Assembly (NCBI GenBank): GCA_003133345.1
Contig: PKXB01000037.1
Span: 161 to 9,264, forward strand
Direction: 5' to 3'
Source: Hyphomicrobiales bacterium
Lineage (GTDB): Bacteria; Pseudomonadota; Alphaproteobacteria; Rhizobiales; Xanthobacteraceae
DNA: 9,104 nucleotides
The notes under the pieces: generated by a model
What the model was told of the DNA's origin: nothing
The model's input: only the letters and a program-made list of their open reading frames with translations
The model's database searches: none
Shown: piece after piece, positions 1-6,111 of the stretch
Layout: each line of letters begins with the position of its first letter
Numbering within the stretch: position 1 is the first letter of the stretch
Translations under genes and position numbers: made by a program

Positions 1-267
1 GGAACGTTGCGTCGTGGTCCCACGATCATCGGCGGTATCTCCGACGATAGGCGCGCAGGCTTCCGCACTTACGTCGTGCAGGAAAAACGGTCCTCCTATA
101 AATATGACCGGGATGTCGTGATTGGTGCGGAGCTGCCGTCGGCCGGCGTCACCTATTACGAAGTGCCAGCCGAATACGGCGTGAAGGACTACCGCTATAC
201 CGTGGTCAACGATCGCACCGTGCTGGTCGATCCGCGCACGCACCGCATCGTTCAGATCATCGATTAA
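1..267 (+). CDS. DUF1236-type protein, C-terminal end (partial)
   Basis: The frame is open from the left edge to a TAA stop, so this is the last 88 codons of a gene that begins outside the window. The TTG at position 7 has no Shine-Dalgarno sequence in view and is not taken as the start. The tail contains the string VTYYEVPAEYGV followed by YRYTVVNDRTVLVDP and ends RIVQIID. This pattern is the hallmark of the DUF1236 domain, found mainly in Hyphomicrobiales proteins that are usually exported and have no assigned biochemical role. Any signal peptide would lie in the missing N-terminal part. The next gene starts 24 bases downstream in the same direction with its own ribosome binding site, so the two may be co-transcribed. 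Family assignment is by recognition of the motif; function is unknown. Confidence 0.8.
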   Translation, partial: GTLRRGPTIIGGISDDRRAGFRTYVVQEKRSSYKYDRDVVIGAELPSAGVTYYEVPAEYGVKDYRYTVVNDRTVLVDPRTHRIVQIID

Positions 268-291
268 CACCCAACCTTGAAGGGATAAAAC

Positions 292-582
292 ATGCTGAAA
301 ATCATTTCATTGAGCGCCGTTGCCGCACTGGCACTGGCGGTCACAGTCACGTCGCAGCCTGCTTTTGCGCGTGATGGCGGCGCGGTTGCGGCCGGCGTCA
401 TCGGCGGTCTCGCCGCCGGCGCGATCATCGGCTCGCAGGCTAATCGCGGCTATTACGGCGGCCCGGATTATTATGATGAGTCGGGTTATCAACCGGTCTA
501 TCGCGAATGCCACACCGAGCGGCAACAGATTGAAGACAGGTACGGAAACGTCCGTACGCGGCGCGTTCGCGTCTGCGATTGA
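292..582 (+). CDS. Small secreted Gly-rich protein with two C-terminal cysteines
   Basis: This 96-aa protein is probably periplasmic or envelope-associated. Residues 1-26 form a clear Sec signal peptide: Lys3, a hydrophobic core and an AFA cleavage site before Arg27. The mature part begins with a Gly/Ala stretch (about residues 29-48, GVIGGLAAGAIIGS) resembling glycine-zipper segments. A Tyr/Gly/Asp-rich stretch follows (53-66), then a basic tail with Cys73 and Cys95, which could form a disulfide in the periplasm. Small proteins of this layout (signal peptide, Gly zipper, C-x-n-RVRVC ending) are common in Bradyrhizobium-like genomes and are annotated as hypothetical. The ATG is preceded by AAGGGAT at a good distance. 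The gene lies 24 bases after the DUF1236 gene and is followed by a strong terminator. The gene call is secure; I do not recognise a function. Confidence 0.85.
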   Translation: MLKIISLSAVAALALAVTVTSQPAFARDGGAVAAGVIGGLAAGAIIGSQANRGYYGGPDYYDESGYQPVYRECHTERQQIEDRYGNVRTRRVRVCD

Positions 583-610
583 CGTTCTCGCTCTCTCGTA
601 AATCTTGCAT

Positions 611-667
611 GAGCCTTCGGGCTCTGACTTCCCAACGCAAACCCCGCCGGCAACGGCGGGGTTTTTT
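611..667 (+). terminator. Rho-independent terminator after a UUCG hairpin
   Basis: Positions 642-649 and 654-661 form a perfect 8-bp GC stem (CCCCGCCG/CGGCGGGG) closed by a GCAA tetraloop and followed at once by six T (662-667), a textbook intrinsic terminator for rightward transcription of the 292-582 gene. Just before it, 611-615 and 620-624 form a second hairpin (GAGCC/GGCTC) with a TTCG tetraloop. Only a short T run faces the other way, so I expect it to act mainly rightward, although it lies between two convergent genes. Confidence 0.9.
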
Positions 668-712
668 CTTGCGCTGCGCGTCTGCTGGCGAAGCGGATCA
701 TCGCATTGGCCG

Positions 713-1132
713 TTAGGGCATGCGACCGCCTTCCAGGTGGAATTTCCAGCCGGCGGCAGCACTCGCCTTTTCGACGGCATCGCGCACCTTGGCGTAGTCG
801 AGCGTGCCGCCGCCGCCGACCGAGACATCCTTACGCGTGCCCGACCGCTTCCAGCCGCTCACCGTCGTGGTCTCGACGGTCAATGTCGGCGGTGGAATGC
901 CCCAACTGCGCTCAACAACGGCTTCGCGGAAATGAACCGTGTGATCTGCTTCCGTCGGCCGGCATGACATGCGATAGGCGACCTTGCGGCCGCCCAGCCA
1001 CCACTTCGCGCCGATCTTTTCCGCCTCGCCGCGCAATCCCTGTTCGGCGTCCGCATGGACGTTGAGACCAAGCGCCGACGTCTGCTTCTGCAACTCGGCG
1101 ACGAGATCGTGCTTGCTTTGAATGACCGGCAT
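713..1132 (-). CDS. Conserved-looking hypothetical protein, 139 aa
   Basis: I chose the ATG at 1132 because AGGAGG lies 7 bases upstream of it. A TTG start six codons earlier would place that Shine-Dalgarno sequence inside the coding region. The protein has no signal peptide or membrane segment, so it is probably cytoplasmic. It starts with a helix-like segment (about 5-40), followed by an aromatic, strand-like middle: KWWLGGRKVAYRM at 43-55 and HTVHFREAVVERSWGIPPP at 64-82. A GGGG run lies at 106-109, and a helix (112-126) leads to a GWKFHLEGGRMP end. Base composition matches the neighbours. It is convergent with the small secreted gene and divergent from the mini-ORF at 1376. I do not recognise the family; the alternating strand pattern could suit a small ligand-binding alpha/beta fold, but that is a guess. 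Confidence 0.75.
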   Translation of the reverse strand: MPVIQSKHDLVAELQKQTSALGLNVHADAEQGLRGEAEKIGAKWWLGGRKVAYRMSCRPTEADHTVHFREAVVERSWGIPPPTLTVETTTVSGWKRSGTRKDVSVGGGGTLDYAKVRDAVEKASAAAGWKFHLEGGRMP

Positions 1133-1375
1133 GAACAGCCTCCTGGTCAATTTGTCGCACGTCGTTTCCGCCGCCGGCGGACTGCAAGATGGTCGAACGA
1201 GATCACGGCCGATCGCCAGTTCCGCTTGCTATTCCTTAACATTTGGCGCCGCGGCGGGAACAAGCAGCCTACGCGCCGGCGCTCAAACACATTTGACATA
1301 GCGCAATGAGCGGCGCGCGCGCGGCGCTTCTGATGATGGATGAGGGTTCCCAAGCAACCATAAAAAGGAGATCCC
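1133..1375. other. Divergent intergenic spacer
   Basis: This stretch of 243 bases separates the leftward 713-1132 gene from the rightward mini-ORF at 1376, so it should hold promoters for both directions. A TTGACA hexamer at 1293-1298 could be a rightward -35 element, but the sequence 17 bases downstream is GC-only and no convincing -10 is present. An alternating GC run (about 1313-1323) follows. I see no convincing gene, repeat or structured RNA here. Confidence 0.5.
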
Positions 1376-1465
1376 ATGCGCACCATCATCATCTTCTCCG
1401 CGGCGTTATTTGCCGCGGCGGCGCTGACCGCCGGCGGGGGCGCGGGGCGCGCGGCCATCGACTGA
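1376..1465 (+). CDS. 29-aa hydrophobic mini-ORF (leader or small exported peptide)
   Basis: An ATG preceded by AAAAAGGAG (ending 5 bases upstream, at 1370) opens a 29-codon frame ending in TGA. The peptide starts MRTIIIFSAALFAAAALTAG and ends GRAAID. It therefore looks like a bare signal peptide: Arg2, a hydrophobic core at about 4-19, then a Gly/Ala tail, with almost nothing left after a possible cleavage site. The next gene starts 13 bases after its stop with its own strong AGGAGG. It could be a translated leader, a small membrane peptide, or the remnant of a degraded secreted-protein gene. The evidence is only the ribosome binding site and the coherent hydrophobic composition; whether it is expressed is unknown. 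Confidence 0.5.
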   Translation: MRTIIIFSAALFAAAALTAGGGAGRAAID

Positions 1466-1478
1466 CAGGAGGGTAACG

Positions 1479-2560
1479 ATGAGCAACCACCGCTGCATCG
1501 CCACGGCAATCCGCGTGACCGGCGGCGCGCTGCTCGCCGCAGCGCTCGTCGCTTTCGCAGCACAAGCGGCCACGCTCGGCGCCAGCCGTTTGGAGCAATA
1601 CAACAACACCCGCTACGGCGTCATGATCGACTATCCCGCCGATCTGTTCGCCATCCAGCCGCCGCCGCCCGATAATGCCGGGCGCGATTTCGACGCGCCG
1701 GACGCCAAGGCGCGCTTCCACGTTTACAGCCACGCCAACGCCTTGGACCTCTCGCGCGAGGAGCTTGCGGCCGAGGACGTGCTCGACCTCGGCGATGCGG
1801 CGGCGAAAAAGGAAAGTGGCCCGGTTGGTACCAGGTCGTGGCCGTCAAGGATGACGACACCATCCTGCGCCGGGTGTTGCTGAGCGAGGACGGCGCGATG
1901 ATCCACCGTCTCGAAATCGCCTATCCGACGAGCGCCGCGGCGGCGTTCCAGCCGGTCGTAGCGCGGATGACAAAAAGCTTCCGCGTCGATCCGGCGATCC
2001 CAGAGAAGGCCGCGGGCGATGCCGACGCGGCGGCGCCGCCGCCAACGCAATCGTCCATGCCGAGTTCGCCGGCCTGGCAGCGCATCGATTCGATCGCGCT
2101 CGGCCTGCAAATTCCCAATTATCGCGGCACCGCCGGCGTGTCGGCGGAGGTGCCGGCGCACTGGGTGCGATCCGATATGCCGGAGCCGAACGTGATTTCA
2201 TTCGCCGGGCCGGAAGCCACCGGCGAAAACGAAGTCTATGTCGTGTTCCGCGCCGACCAGCGCCGCTCAGGGGCGACGCTGGCGAGCGAAGCCAAGATCA
2301 TCAAAACCCGGCTCGCCGAAGGCGCCGACAACTACCGCCTGCTGAGCGAACGCAGCACGCAGATCGCAAAGCGGCCGGCCATCCTGCTCGCGATGCAATT
2401 TTCCGGCTCGGATTCCCCGGCGCTGCAGCGGGAAGACGTCGCCATCGTCGATGCGGGCGCGGTGATCTACTTCGTTCACTTCGGCACGACGCAGGCGCGC
2501 TACGCGGCCAACAGCCACGTCTTCCCGCATATCATGGAGACCCTCGGCTTGACGCCATGA
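1479..2560 (+). pseudogene. Secreted hypothetical protein, about 360 aa, split by a frameshift
   Basis: Two overlapping frames make one protein. The first starts at ATG 1479 (AGGAGG upstream) with a signal peptide (residues 1-30, FAAQA cleavage region), then YNNTRYGVMIDYPADLF and text that stays protein-like to AAAKK (about residue 111). After that it turns into Ser/Cys-rich nonsense and stops at 1883. The second frame runs to 2560, starting sensibly as GKWPGWYQVVAVKDDD. The join is at the A5 run 1806-1810: one extra A, or a -1 slip on AAAAAG, gives a continuous product of about 360 aa. The GTG at 1838 has no good ribosome binding site and lies mid-domain, so it is not a separate gene start. 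The C-terminal half (from about LQIPNYRGTAGVSAEVPAHW) looks like a second alpha/beta module, perhaps of PsbP/DcrB-like type; that is a weak inference. The cause may be a sequencing error, a true mutation or programmed frameshifting. Confidence 0.7.
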
Positions 2561-2654
2561 CGCGCCGGCGGTTTTCATAAGCAGTCGGGCGGGCGGCCTG
2601 CTACACTGGCGCCGACGCCGAACCGGATGTGCGCGCGCGCCAGGAACCATCGCG

Positions 2655-3113
2655 ATGAAAGAGGAGCCGTTCGTTCCGCCGCCGGGCGCCTTTACCCGCA
2701 CCGTGGCCATTCGATTTTCGCACTGCGATCCGGCCGGCATCGTCTATTTTCCGAACTATTTCGACATGTTCAACGGGTTGATCGAGGACTGGTATACCGA
2801 GCAGCTGGGCGTCGATTATTCCAATCTGATCCTGAACGAGCATTTCGGCTTTCCCTTCGTGCACATCGAAACCGATTTCAAGATCCCCAGCCGCATGGGC
2901 GAGCACCTCGATCTCACGCTGCTGCTGACGCGGATCGGGCGCTCGTCATTGAGCGTCGTCATCGTGGGTCATTTGGCCGGCATCGAGCGATTGCGCGCGC
3001 GCCTGGTCACCGCGATGATGTCGTTGGAGACGCAACACGCGATCGAATTGCCGCCGGCGTTGCGCGCTAAATTCGAGGCTTACCTGAAGCGCACTGGCCC
3101 GGCGCCGGGGTGA
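2655..3113 (+). CDS. Acyl-CoA thioesterase, 4-hydroxybenzoyl-CoA thioesterase family (hotdog fold)
   Basis: The protein has 152 aa, about the usual length for a single hotdog domain. Residues 17-36 carry the family signature, RFSHCDPAGIVYFPNYF, with Asp25 at the place of the catalytic aspartate of Pseudomonas 4-hydroxybenzoyl-CoA thioesterase. Family members hydrolyse aryl- or acyl-CoA thioesters in the cytoplasm as tetramers. The second half follows the hotdog strand order (FVHIETDFKIPSRMGEHLDLTL, then SLSVVIVGHL). No signal peptide is present. The ATG has AGGA 9 bases upstream. It follows the frameshifted gene by 94 bases and faces the cheR end across a 32-base gap without a clear terminator. 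No aromatic-degradation genes lie nearby, so the true substrate cannot be told; a YbgC-like or general acyl-CoA thioesterase role is equally possible. Confidence 0.88.
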   Translation: MKEEPFVPPPGAFTRTVAIRFSHCDPAGIVYFPNYFDMFNGLIEDWYTEQLGVDYSNLILNEHFGFPFVHIETDFKIPSRMGEHLDLTLLLTRIGRSSLSVVIVGHLAGIERLRARLVTAMMSLETQHAIELPPALRAKFEAYLKRTGPAPG

Positions 3114-3145
3114 GGGGCCGAGCGGGCGCTTAATGGCGGAGCTGC

Positions 3146-4015
3146 CTAAGCCTTCGCCGCGAACTTCAGCACGTTGCTGGCGGGCGCGGGTTTCGCCGCG
3201 GCCACGTTCGGCACATAGATCCCGCGCTGGTCGGTCATCGGCTTGAACGCGTTGGTCAAGCCGACCACGGTTTCGGCGGCGCCCAAAATCAAAAAGCCGT
3301 CGGACGGCATCTGGCGCGCCAGGCGGTTGAGCACGCCGATCTTGGTATCCTGGCCGAAATAGATCAGCACGTTGCGGCAGAACACCAGGTCGAAAGTGCC
3401 GAGCGGCGAAAAATCGTTGAGCAGATTGAGCGGGCGGAATTTCACCATGGCGCGGATTTCTTCCGCGATCTGCCAGGCCTCGTCGACCTTGGTGAAGAAT
3501 TTCACCAGGCTCTGAATCGGCAATCCGCGCTGCACTTCGAACTGGCTGTAGATGCCGGCTTTGGCCTTATCCAGAACCTCGTTGGACAGATCGGTGGCGA
3601 GGATTTCCACGCGCCAGCCGGCGAGTGCTGGCCCAATGGCCTTCAGGCTCATGGCCAGCGAATAGGGCTCCTGGCCGGTGGCGCAGGCGGTGCACCAGAT
3701 GCGGATGCGCTTCTCGCGCGCGCGCGCGGCCAGCAAAGCCGGCATGATGACGGCGCGGAAATGGTCGAACGGCATCTTGTCGCGGAAGAAGAACGATTCG
3801 TTGGTGGTCATCGCCTCGATCACTGCGACGGTGAGCGGCGCGGCGGCGGTGGTGGCTTTAAGCTTGTCGACCAGCTCGGCGAGACCGGCCAATCCGTGCT
3901 TGCGCGCGACCGGCAACAGGCGGCTTTCGGCGAGGTATTGCTTTTCGGCCGAGAGCACCTGACCGGAGCGCTCGCGCAACATCTTGCGCAGATAGTCGAA
4001 GTCCTGCGGGGTCAC
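3146..4015 (-). CDS. cheR: Chemotaxis protein methyltransferase CheR
   Basis: CheR transfers methyl groups from S-adenosylmethionine to glutamates of chemoreceptors, raising CheA activity during adaptation. The 289-aa product has the N-terminal helical CheR domain (about 1-70). The catalytic domain follows, with [10 protein letters not shown] at 70-79, the SAM-binding segment [15 protein letters not shown] at 107-121, the acidic ATDLS at 140-144 that should contact the ribose, and [13 protein letters not shown] at 208-220. A short Ala/Pro/Lys tail ends it. I chose the GTG at 4015: it overlaps the cheB stop as GTGA and leaves a normal CheR N terminus. A longer frame reaching 4120 would add Arg/Pro-rich residues that are antisense-like readings of cheB. 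The overlap implies translational coupling with cheB. It is the last gene of the che operon. Confidence 0.95.
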   Translation of the reverse strand: MTPQDFDYLRKMLRERSGQVLSAEKQYLAESRLLPVARKHGLAGLAELVDKLKATTAAAPLTVAVIEAMTTNESFFFRDKMPFDHFRAVIMPALLAARAREKRIRIWCTACATGQEPYSLAMSLKAIGPALAGWRVEILATDLSNEVLDKAKAGIYSQFEVQRGLPIQSLVKFFTKVDEAWQIAEEIRAMVKFRPLNLLNDFSPLGTFDLVFCRNVLIYFGQDTKIGVLNRLARQMPSDGFLILGAAETVVGLTNAFKPMTDQRGIYVPNVAAAKPAPASNVLKFAAKA

Positions 4016-5166
4016 GCCTTGTCCCCCGCGAACAGGCGCGTGAGGCGGGGCGCGATTTCGTCGAGCGGCAGCACGGCCGAGCAGAGGCCGGCATGTGCGA
4101 CCTGGCCGGGCATGCCCCACACCACGCTGGTCGGCTCGTCCTGCGCCAGGATGCTGCCGCCGGCGGCGGCGATCGCCTGCGCGCCGCGCAAGCCGTCCGA
4201 GCCCATGCCGGTGAGCACCAGGCCGAGCACTTTTGGGCCCCAGACCTCGGCGGCCGACGAAAACAGCGGGTCGACGGCCGGCTTGCAGAAATTGACCAGC
4301 GGGCCGTCGTCGAGCGCGATGACGGCGATGCCGTCGCGGCGCACGACCGACATGTGCCGCCCGCCGGGGGCGAGATAGATGGTGCCGGCATTGACCTCCT
4401 CGCCCTCCACCGCCTCGCGCGCCGGGCGCTTGGTGAGGCGGGCGAGGTGCTCGGCCAGGATGGTCGTGAAGGTCGGTGGCATGTGCTGGGTGATGAGCAC
4501 CGGGGCGCGGTCGAGCACGCTGCCGATCTTGCTGACGATGGCGTTGAGCGCCTGCGGACCCCCGGTGGAGGAGCCGATCACCAGCACCCGGGGTGCCGTC
4601 GCCGGCAGCGGCCGCAGCGCGATCGGTTGCGGCGGCGTGCGCGGCTTGAGCTGCGGCGCGGGGGCCGCCCCCGCCCCCGGGATGCGGGCGTGTAGATTGC
4701 CCAACCGCAGGCGCTTCGAGCGCAAGCCGAGCTGGCGGATTTTTTCGATCAGGTCGCGGCGGAAACTGGGCGAACCGGTGACTTCGCGATTGCTGGCCGG
4801 CTTCGGGATATAGTCGGTGGCGCCGAGCGAGAGCGCCTTCAAGCTGATCTCGGCGTTACGCCGCGTCAGCGTCGAGGCCATGATCACGACCAGGTCGCGC
4901 TTCTTTTCGAGCAGCAGCGGCAAGGCGGCGATGCCGTCGAGCTCCGGCATGTCGACGTCGAGTACCACTACGTCGGGATCGGCGCGCTCGACCTGGTTGA
5001 CGGCCTCGCGGCCGGTGCGCAGCGAGGCGACCACCTCGAGGTCCGGTTCGGCTTCCACCCAGCGCCCAAACAGGCCGCGCACGACCACGGCGTCGTCCAC
5101 GATCATGACGCGGATGCGTCGGCCGATGGCGCTGTTGGATGATTCGGGTGCCACGACTACATTCAT
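4012..5166 (-). CDS. cheB: Chemotaxis response regulator protein-glutamate methylesterase CheB
   Basis: CheB removes methyl groups from receptor glutamates (and may deamidate glutamines) when phosphorylated by CheA, opposing CheR. The 384-aa protein has a receiver domain at about 18-135: Asp24/Asp25 acidic pair, phospho-acceptor Asp70 in [13 protein letters not shown], and Lys122 in YIPKPA. A Pro/Ala-rich linker (about 160-190) leads to the methylesterase domain (192-380). Its catalytic triad is visible as Ser200 in VIGSSTGG, His228 in ITQHMP and Asp324 in LTGMGSDG. All key residues are present, so it should be active. The ATG at 5166 precedes the receiver by 18 residues; its Shine-Dalgarno sequence is weak (AAAGG about 11 bases upstream). 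It starts 47 bases after cheY and overlaps cheR by 4 bases. Confidence 0.96.
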   Translation of the reverse strand: MNVVVAPESSNSAIGRRIRVMIVDDAVVVRGLFGRWVEAEPDLEVVASLRTGREAVNQVERADPDVVVLDVDMPELDGIAALPLLLEKKRDLVVIMASTLTRRNAEISLKALSLGATDYIPKPASNREVTGSPSFRRDLIEKIRQLGLRSKRLRLGNLHARIPGAGAAPAPQLKPRTPPQPIALRPLPATAPRVLVIGSSTGGPQALNAIVSKIGSVLDRAPVLITQHMPPTFTTILAEHLARLTKRPAREAVEGEEVNAGTIYLAPGGRHMSVVRRDGIAVIALDDGPLVNFCKPAVDPLFSSAAEVWGPKVLGLVLTGMGSDGLRGAQAIAAAGGSILAQDEPTSVVWGMPGQVAHAGLCSAVLPLDEIAPRLTRLFAGDKA

Positions 5167-5213
5167 CGGACTTGGGCGCCTTTACTAACTTGTTACTGAC
5201 GGCGCGACGGCGG

Positions 5214-5579
5214 TCAGATCAGTCCGACTTCCTGGAACTTGGCTTCCACGATCTCCTTGTCGAAAGGCTTCATGATGTATTCGTTGGCGCCGGCGTGCAG
5301 CGCGCGCGCGATATGCGCGACGTCGTTCTCGGTGGTGCAGAACACCACCTTGGGCCCGTCGCCGCCCGGCAACTTGCGCAGCAAACGCAGAAACTCGTAG
5401 CCGTCCATCTTCGGCATATTCCAGTCGAGCAGGATCGCATCGGGCAGATGGCGCCGGCAGGCGTCCAGCGCCTGCTCGCCGTCTTCGGCTTCCACGATCT
5501 CGAATTCGAGTCCTTCAAGAATTCGCCGCGCCACCTTGCGGATGACACTCGAGTCGTCAACGACCAAACAGGTTTTCAT
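5214..5579 (-). CDS. cheY: Single-domain response regulator CheY
   Basis: This 121-aa protein is a bare receiver domain with no output domain, as expected for a CheY that carries phosphate from CheA to the flagellar motor switch or serves as a phosphate sink. It has the acidic pair Asp8/Asp9, phospho-acceptor Asp52 (LLDWNMPKMDG), switch residue Thr82, aromatic switch Tyr101 and Lys104 in IMKPFD, matching E. coli CheY Asp57, Thr87, Tyr106 and Lys109. The ATG at 5579 has GAGGG a few bases upstream. It sits between cheW and cheB in the same direction. Motor binding cannot be told from sequence alone; the placement inside the che operon is the main support for the name. Confidence 0.93.
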   Translation of the reverse strand: MKTCLVVDDSSVIRKVARRILEGLEFEIVEAEDGEQALDACRRHLPDAILLDWNMPKMDGYEFLRLLRKLPGGDGPKVVFCTTENDVAHIARALHAGANEYIMKPFDKEIVEAKFQEVGLI

Positions 5580-5636
5580 CGCACACCCTCGTTATCTTTG
5601 TTTTAAAGGTTCAACAAACATTCCTGGTTTTCACCG

Positions 5637-6101
5637 TCATGCCGCGATCGCGTTCGCGCCGATATCGAGAACGCGATCGACATCGACGACGATGAGTAAT
5701 TGTCCGTCCAAGCGATGGATGCCGGCCGACACGCGCGCTAGCCGCTGATCCATATTGATTGGATTGGGTTCGCGCGCAGCGTCGTCGAGCTTGAGCACCT
5801 CGCCCACGCTGTCGATCAGTAAGCCATAGGATTCAGCCCGCGACTCGACGCCGATCGCCATGGATGAATTGCCGTCCCCACGTTCGCCGAGCCCAAAGCG
5901 GCGGCGCAAGTCGATCAGCGTCACGATGCTGCCGCGCAGATTGAGCACGCCGGCGATTTCCGGCGGCGCTAGCGGCACCCGCGTCAGCCGTTCCGGAATG
6001 AAGACGTCCTGCACGCGCACGATCGGCAGCCCGAACAGCTGGCCGCCGATCATGGCGGTGACGTATTCGGTCAGATTCTGCTGGGCGTTTTCTGTGTTCA
6101 T
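5637..6101 (-). CDS. cheW: Chemotaxis coupling protein CheW
   Basis: CheW links chemoreceptors to the CheA kinase in the membrane-bound signalling array. The product is 154 aa, a single CheW domain. Typical segments are LFGLPIVRVQDVF at 22-34, the hallmark GVLNLRGSIVTLIDLRRRFGL at 51-71 (with Arg56 of the NLRG turn) and YGLLIDSVGEVL at 92-103. I prefer the ATG at 6101, 10 bases after the cheA stop, because family members begin near there. An in-frame GTG at 6122 would add seven residues and overlap cheA by 11 bases. Neither start has a strong Shine-Dalgarno sequence, so translation may be coupled to that of cheA. The gene is the second of the operon cheA-cheW-cheY-cheB-cheR. Confidence 0.95.
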   Translation of the reverse strand: MNTENAQQNLTEYVTAMIGGQLFGLPIVRVQDVFIPERLTRVPLAPPEIAGVLNLRGSIVTLIDLRRRFGLGERGDGNSSMAIGVESRAESYGLLIDSVGEVLKLDDAAREPNPINMDQRLARVSAGIHRLDGQLLIVVDVDRVLDIGANAIAA

Positions 6102-6111
6102 GGTTTGCTCG

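Noticed and set aside
307..828. A 173-codon minus-strand frame across the secreted-protein gene and terminator.
   Set aside because: The + strand gene has a signal peptide and a ribosome binding site; this frame runs through a strong terminator hairpin and gives Arg/Ala-rich sequence without motifs.
1293..1298. TTGACA as a sigma70 -35 box for the mini-ORF.
   Set aside because: The region 16-18 bases downstream is entirely G and C, with no plausible -10, so it is mentioned only within the spacer entry.
1055..1309. An 84-codon + strand frame across the divergent spacer.
   Set aside because: It overlaps the start and ribosome binding site of the better supported minus-strand gene, has no Shine-Dalgarno sequence, and its product is Arg-rich and featureless.
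1838..2560. An independent gene starting with GTG at 1838.
   Set aside because: There is no convincing ribosome binding site, and protein-like sequence continues upstream of the GTG in the same frame up to the A-run, so it is the second half of the 1479 gene.
3098..3109. The 12-base palindrome CCCGGCGCCGGG near the thioesterase stop as a terminator.
   Set aside because: It has no loop and no following T-run, lies inside the coding region, and GC palindromes are expected in this composition.
4016..4120. Longer CheR with a start at 4120.
   Set aside because: The extra 35 residues are Arg/Pro-rich and lie over the cheB end; the GTG at 4015 gives a standard CheR N terminus and a coupled GTGA overlap.
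4093..4695. A 200-codon + strand frame opposite cheB.
   Set aside because: CheB on the other strand has its catalytic triad and receiver residues intact; this frame is Arg/Gly/Asp-rich and lacks motifs.
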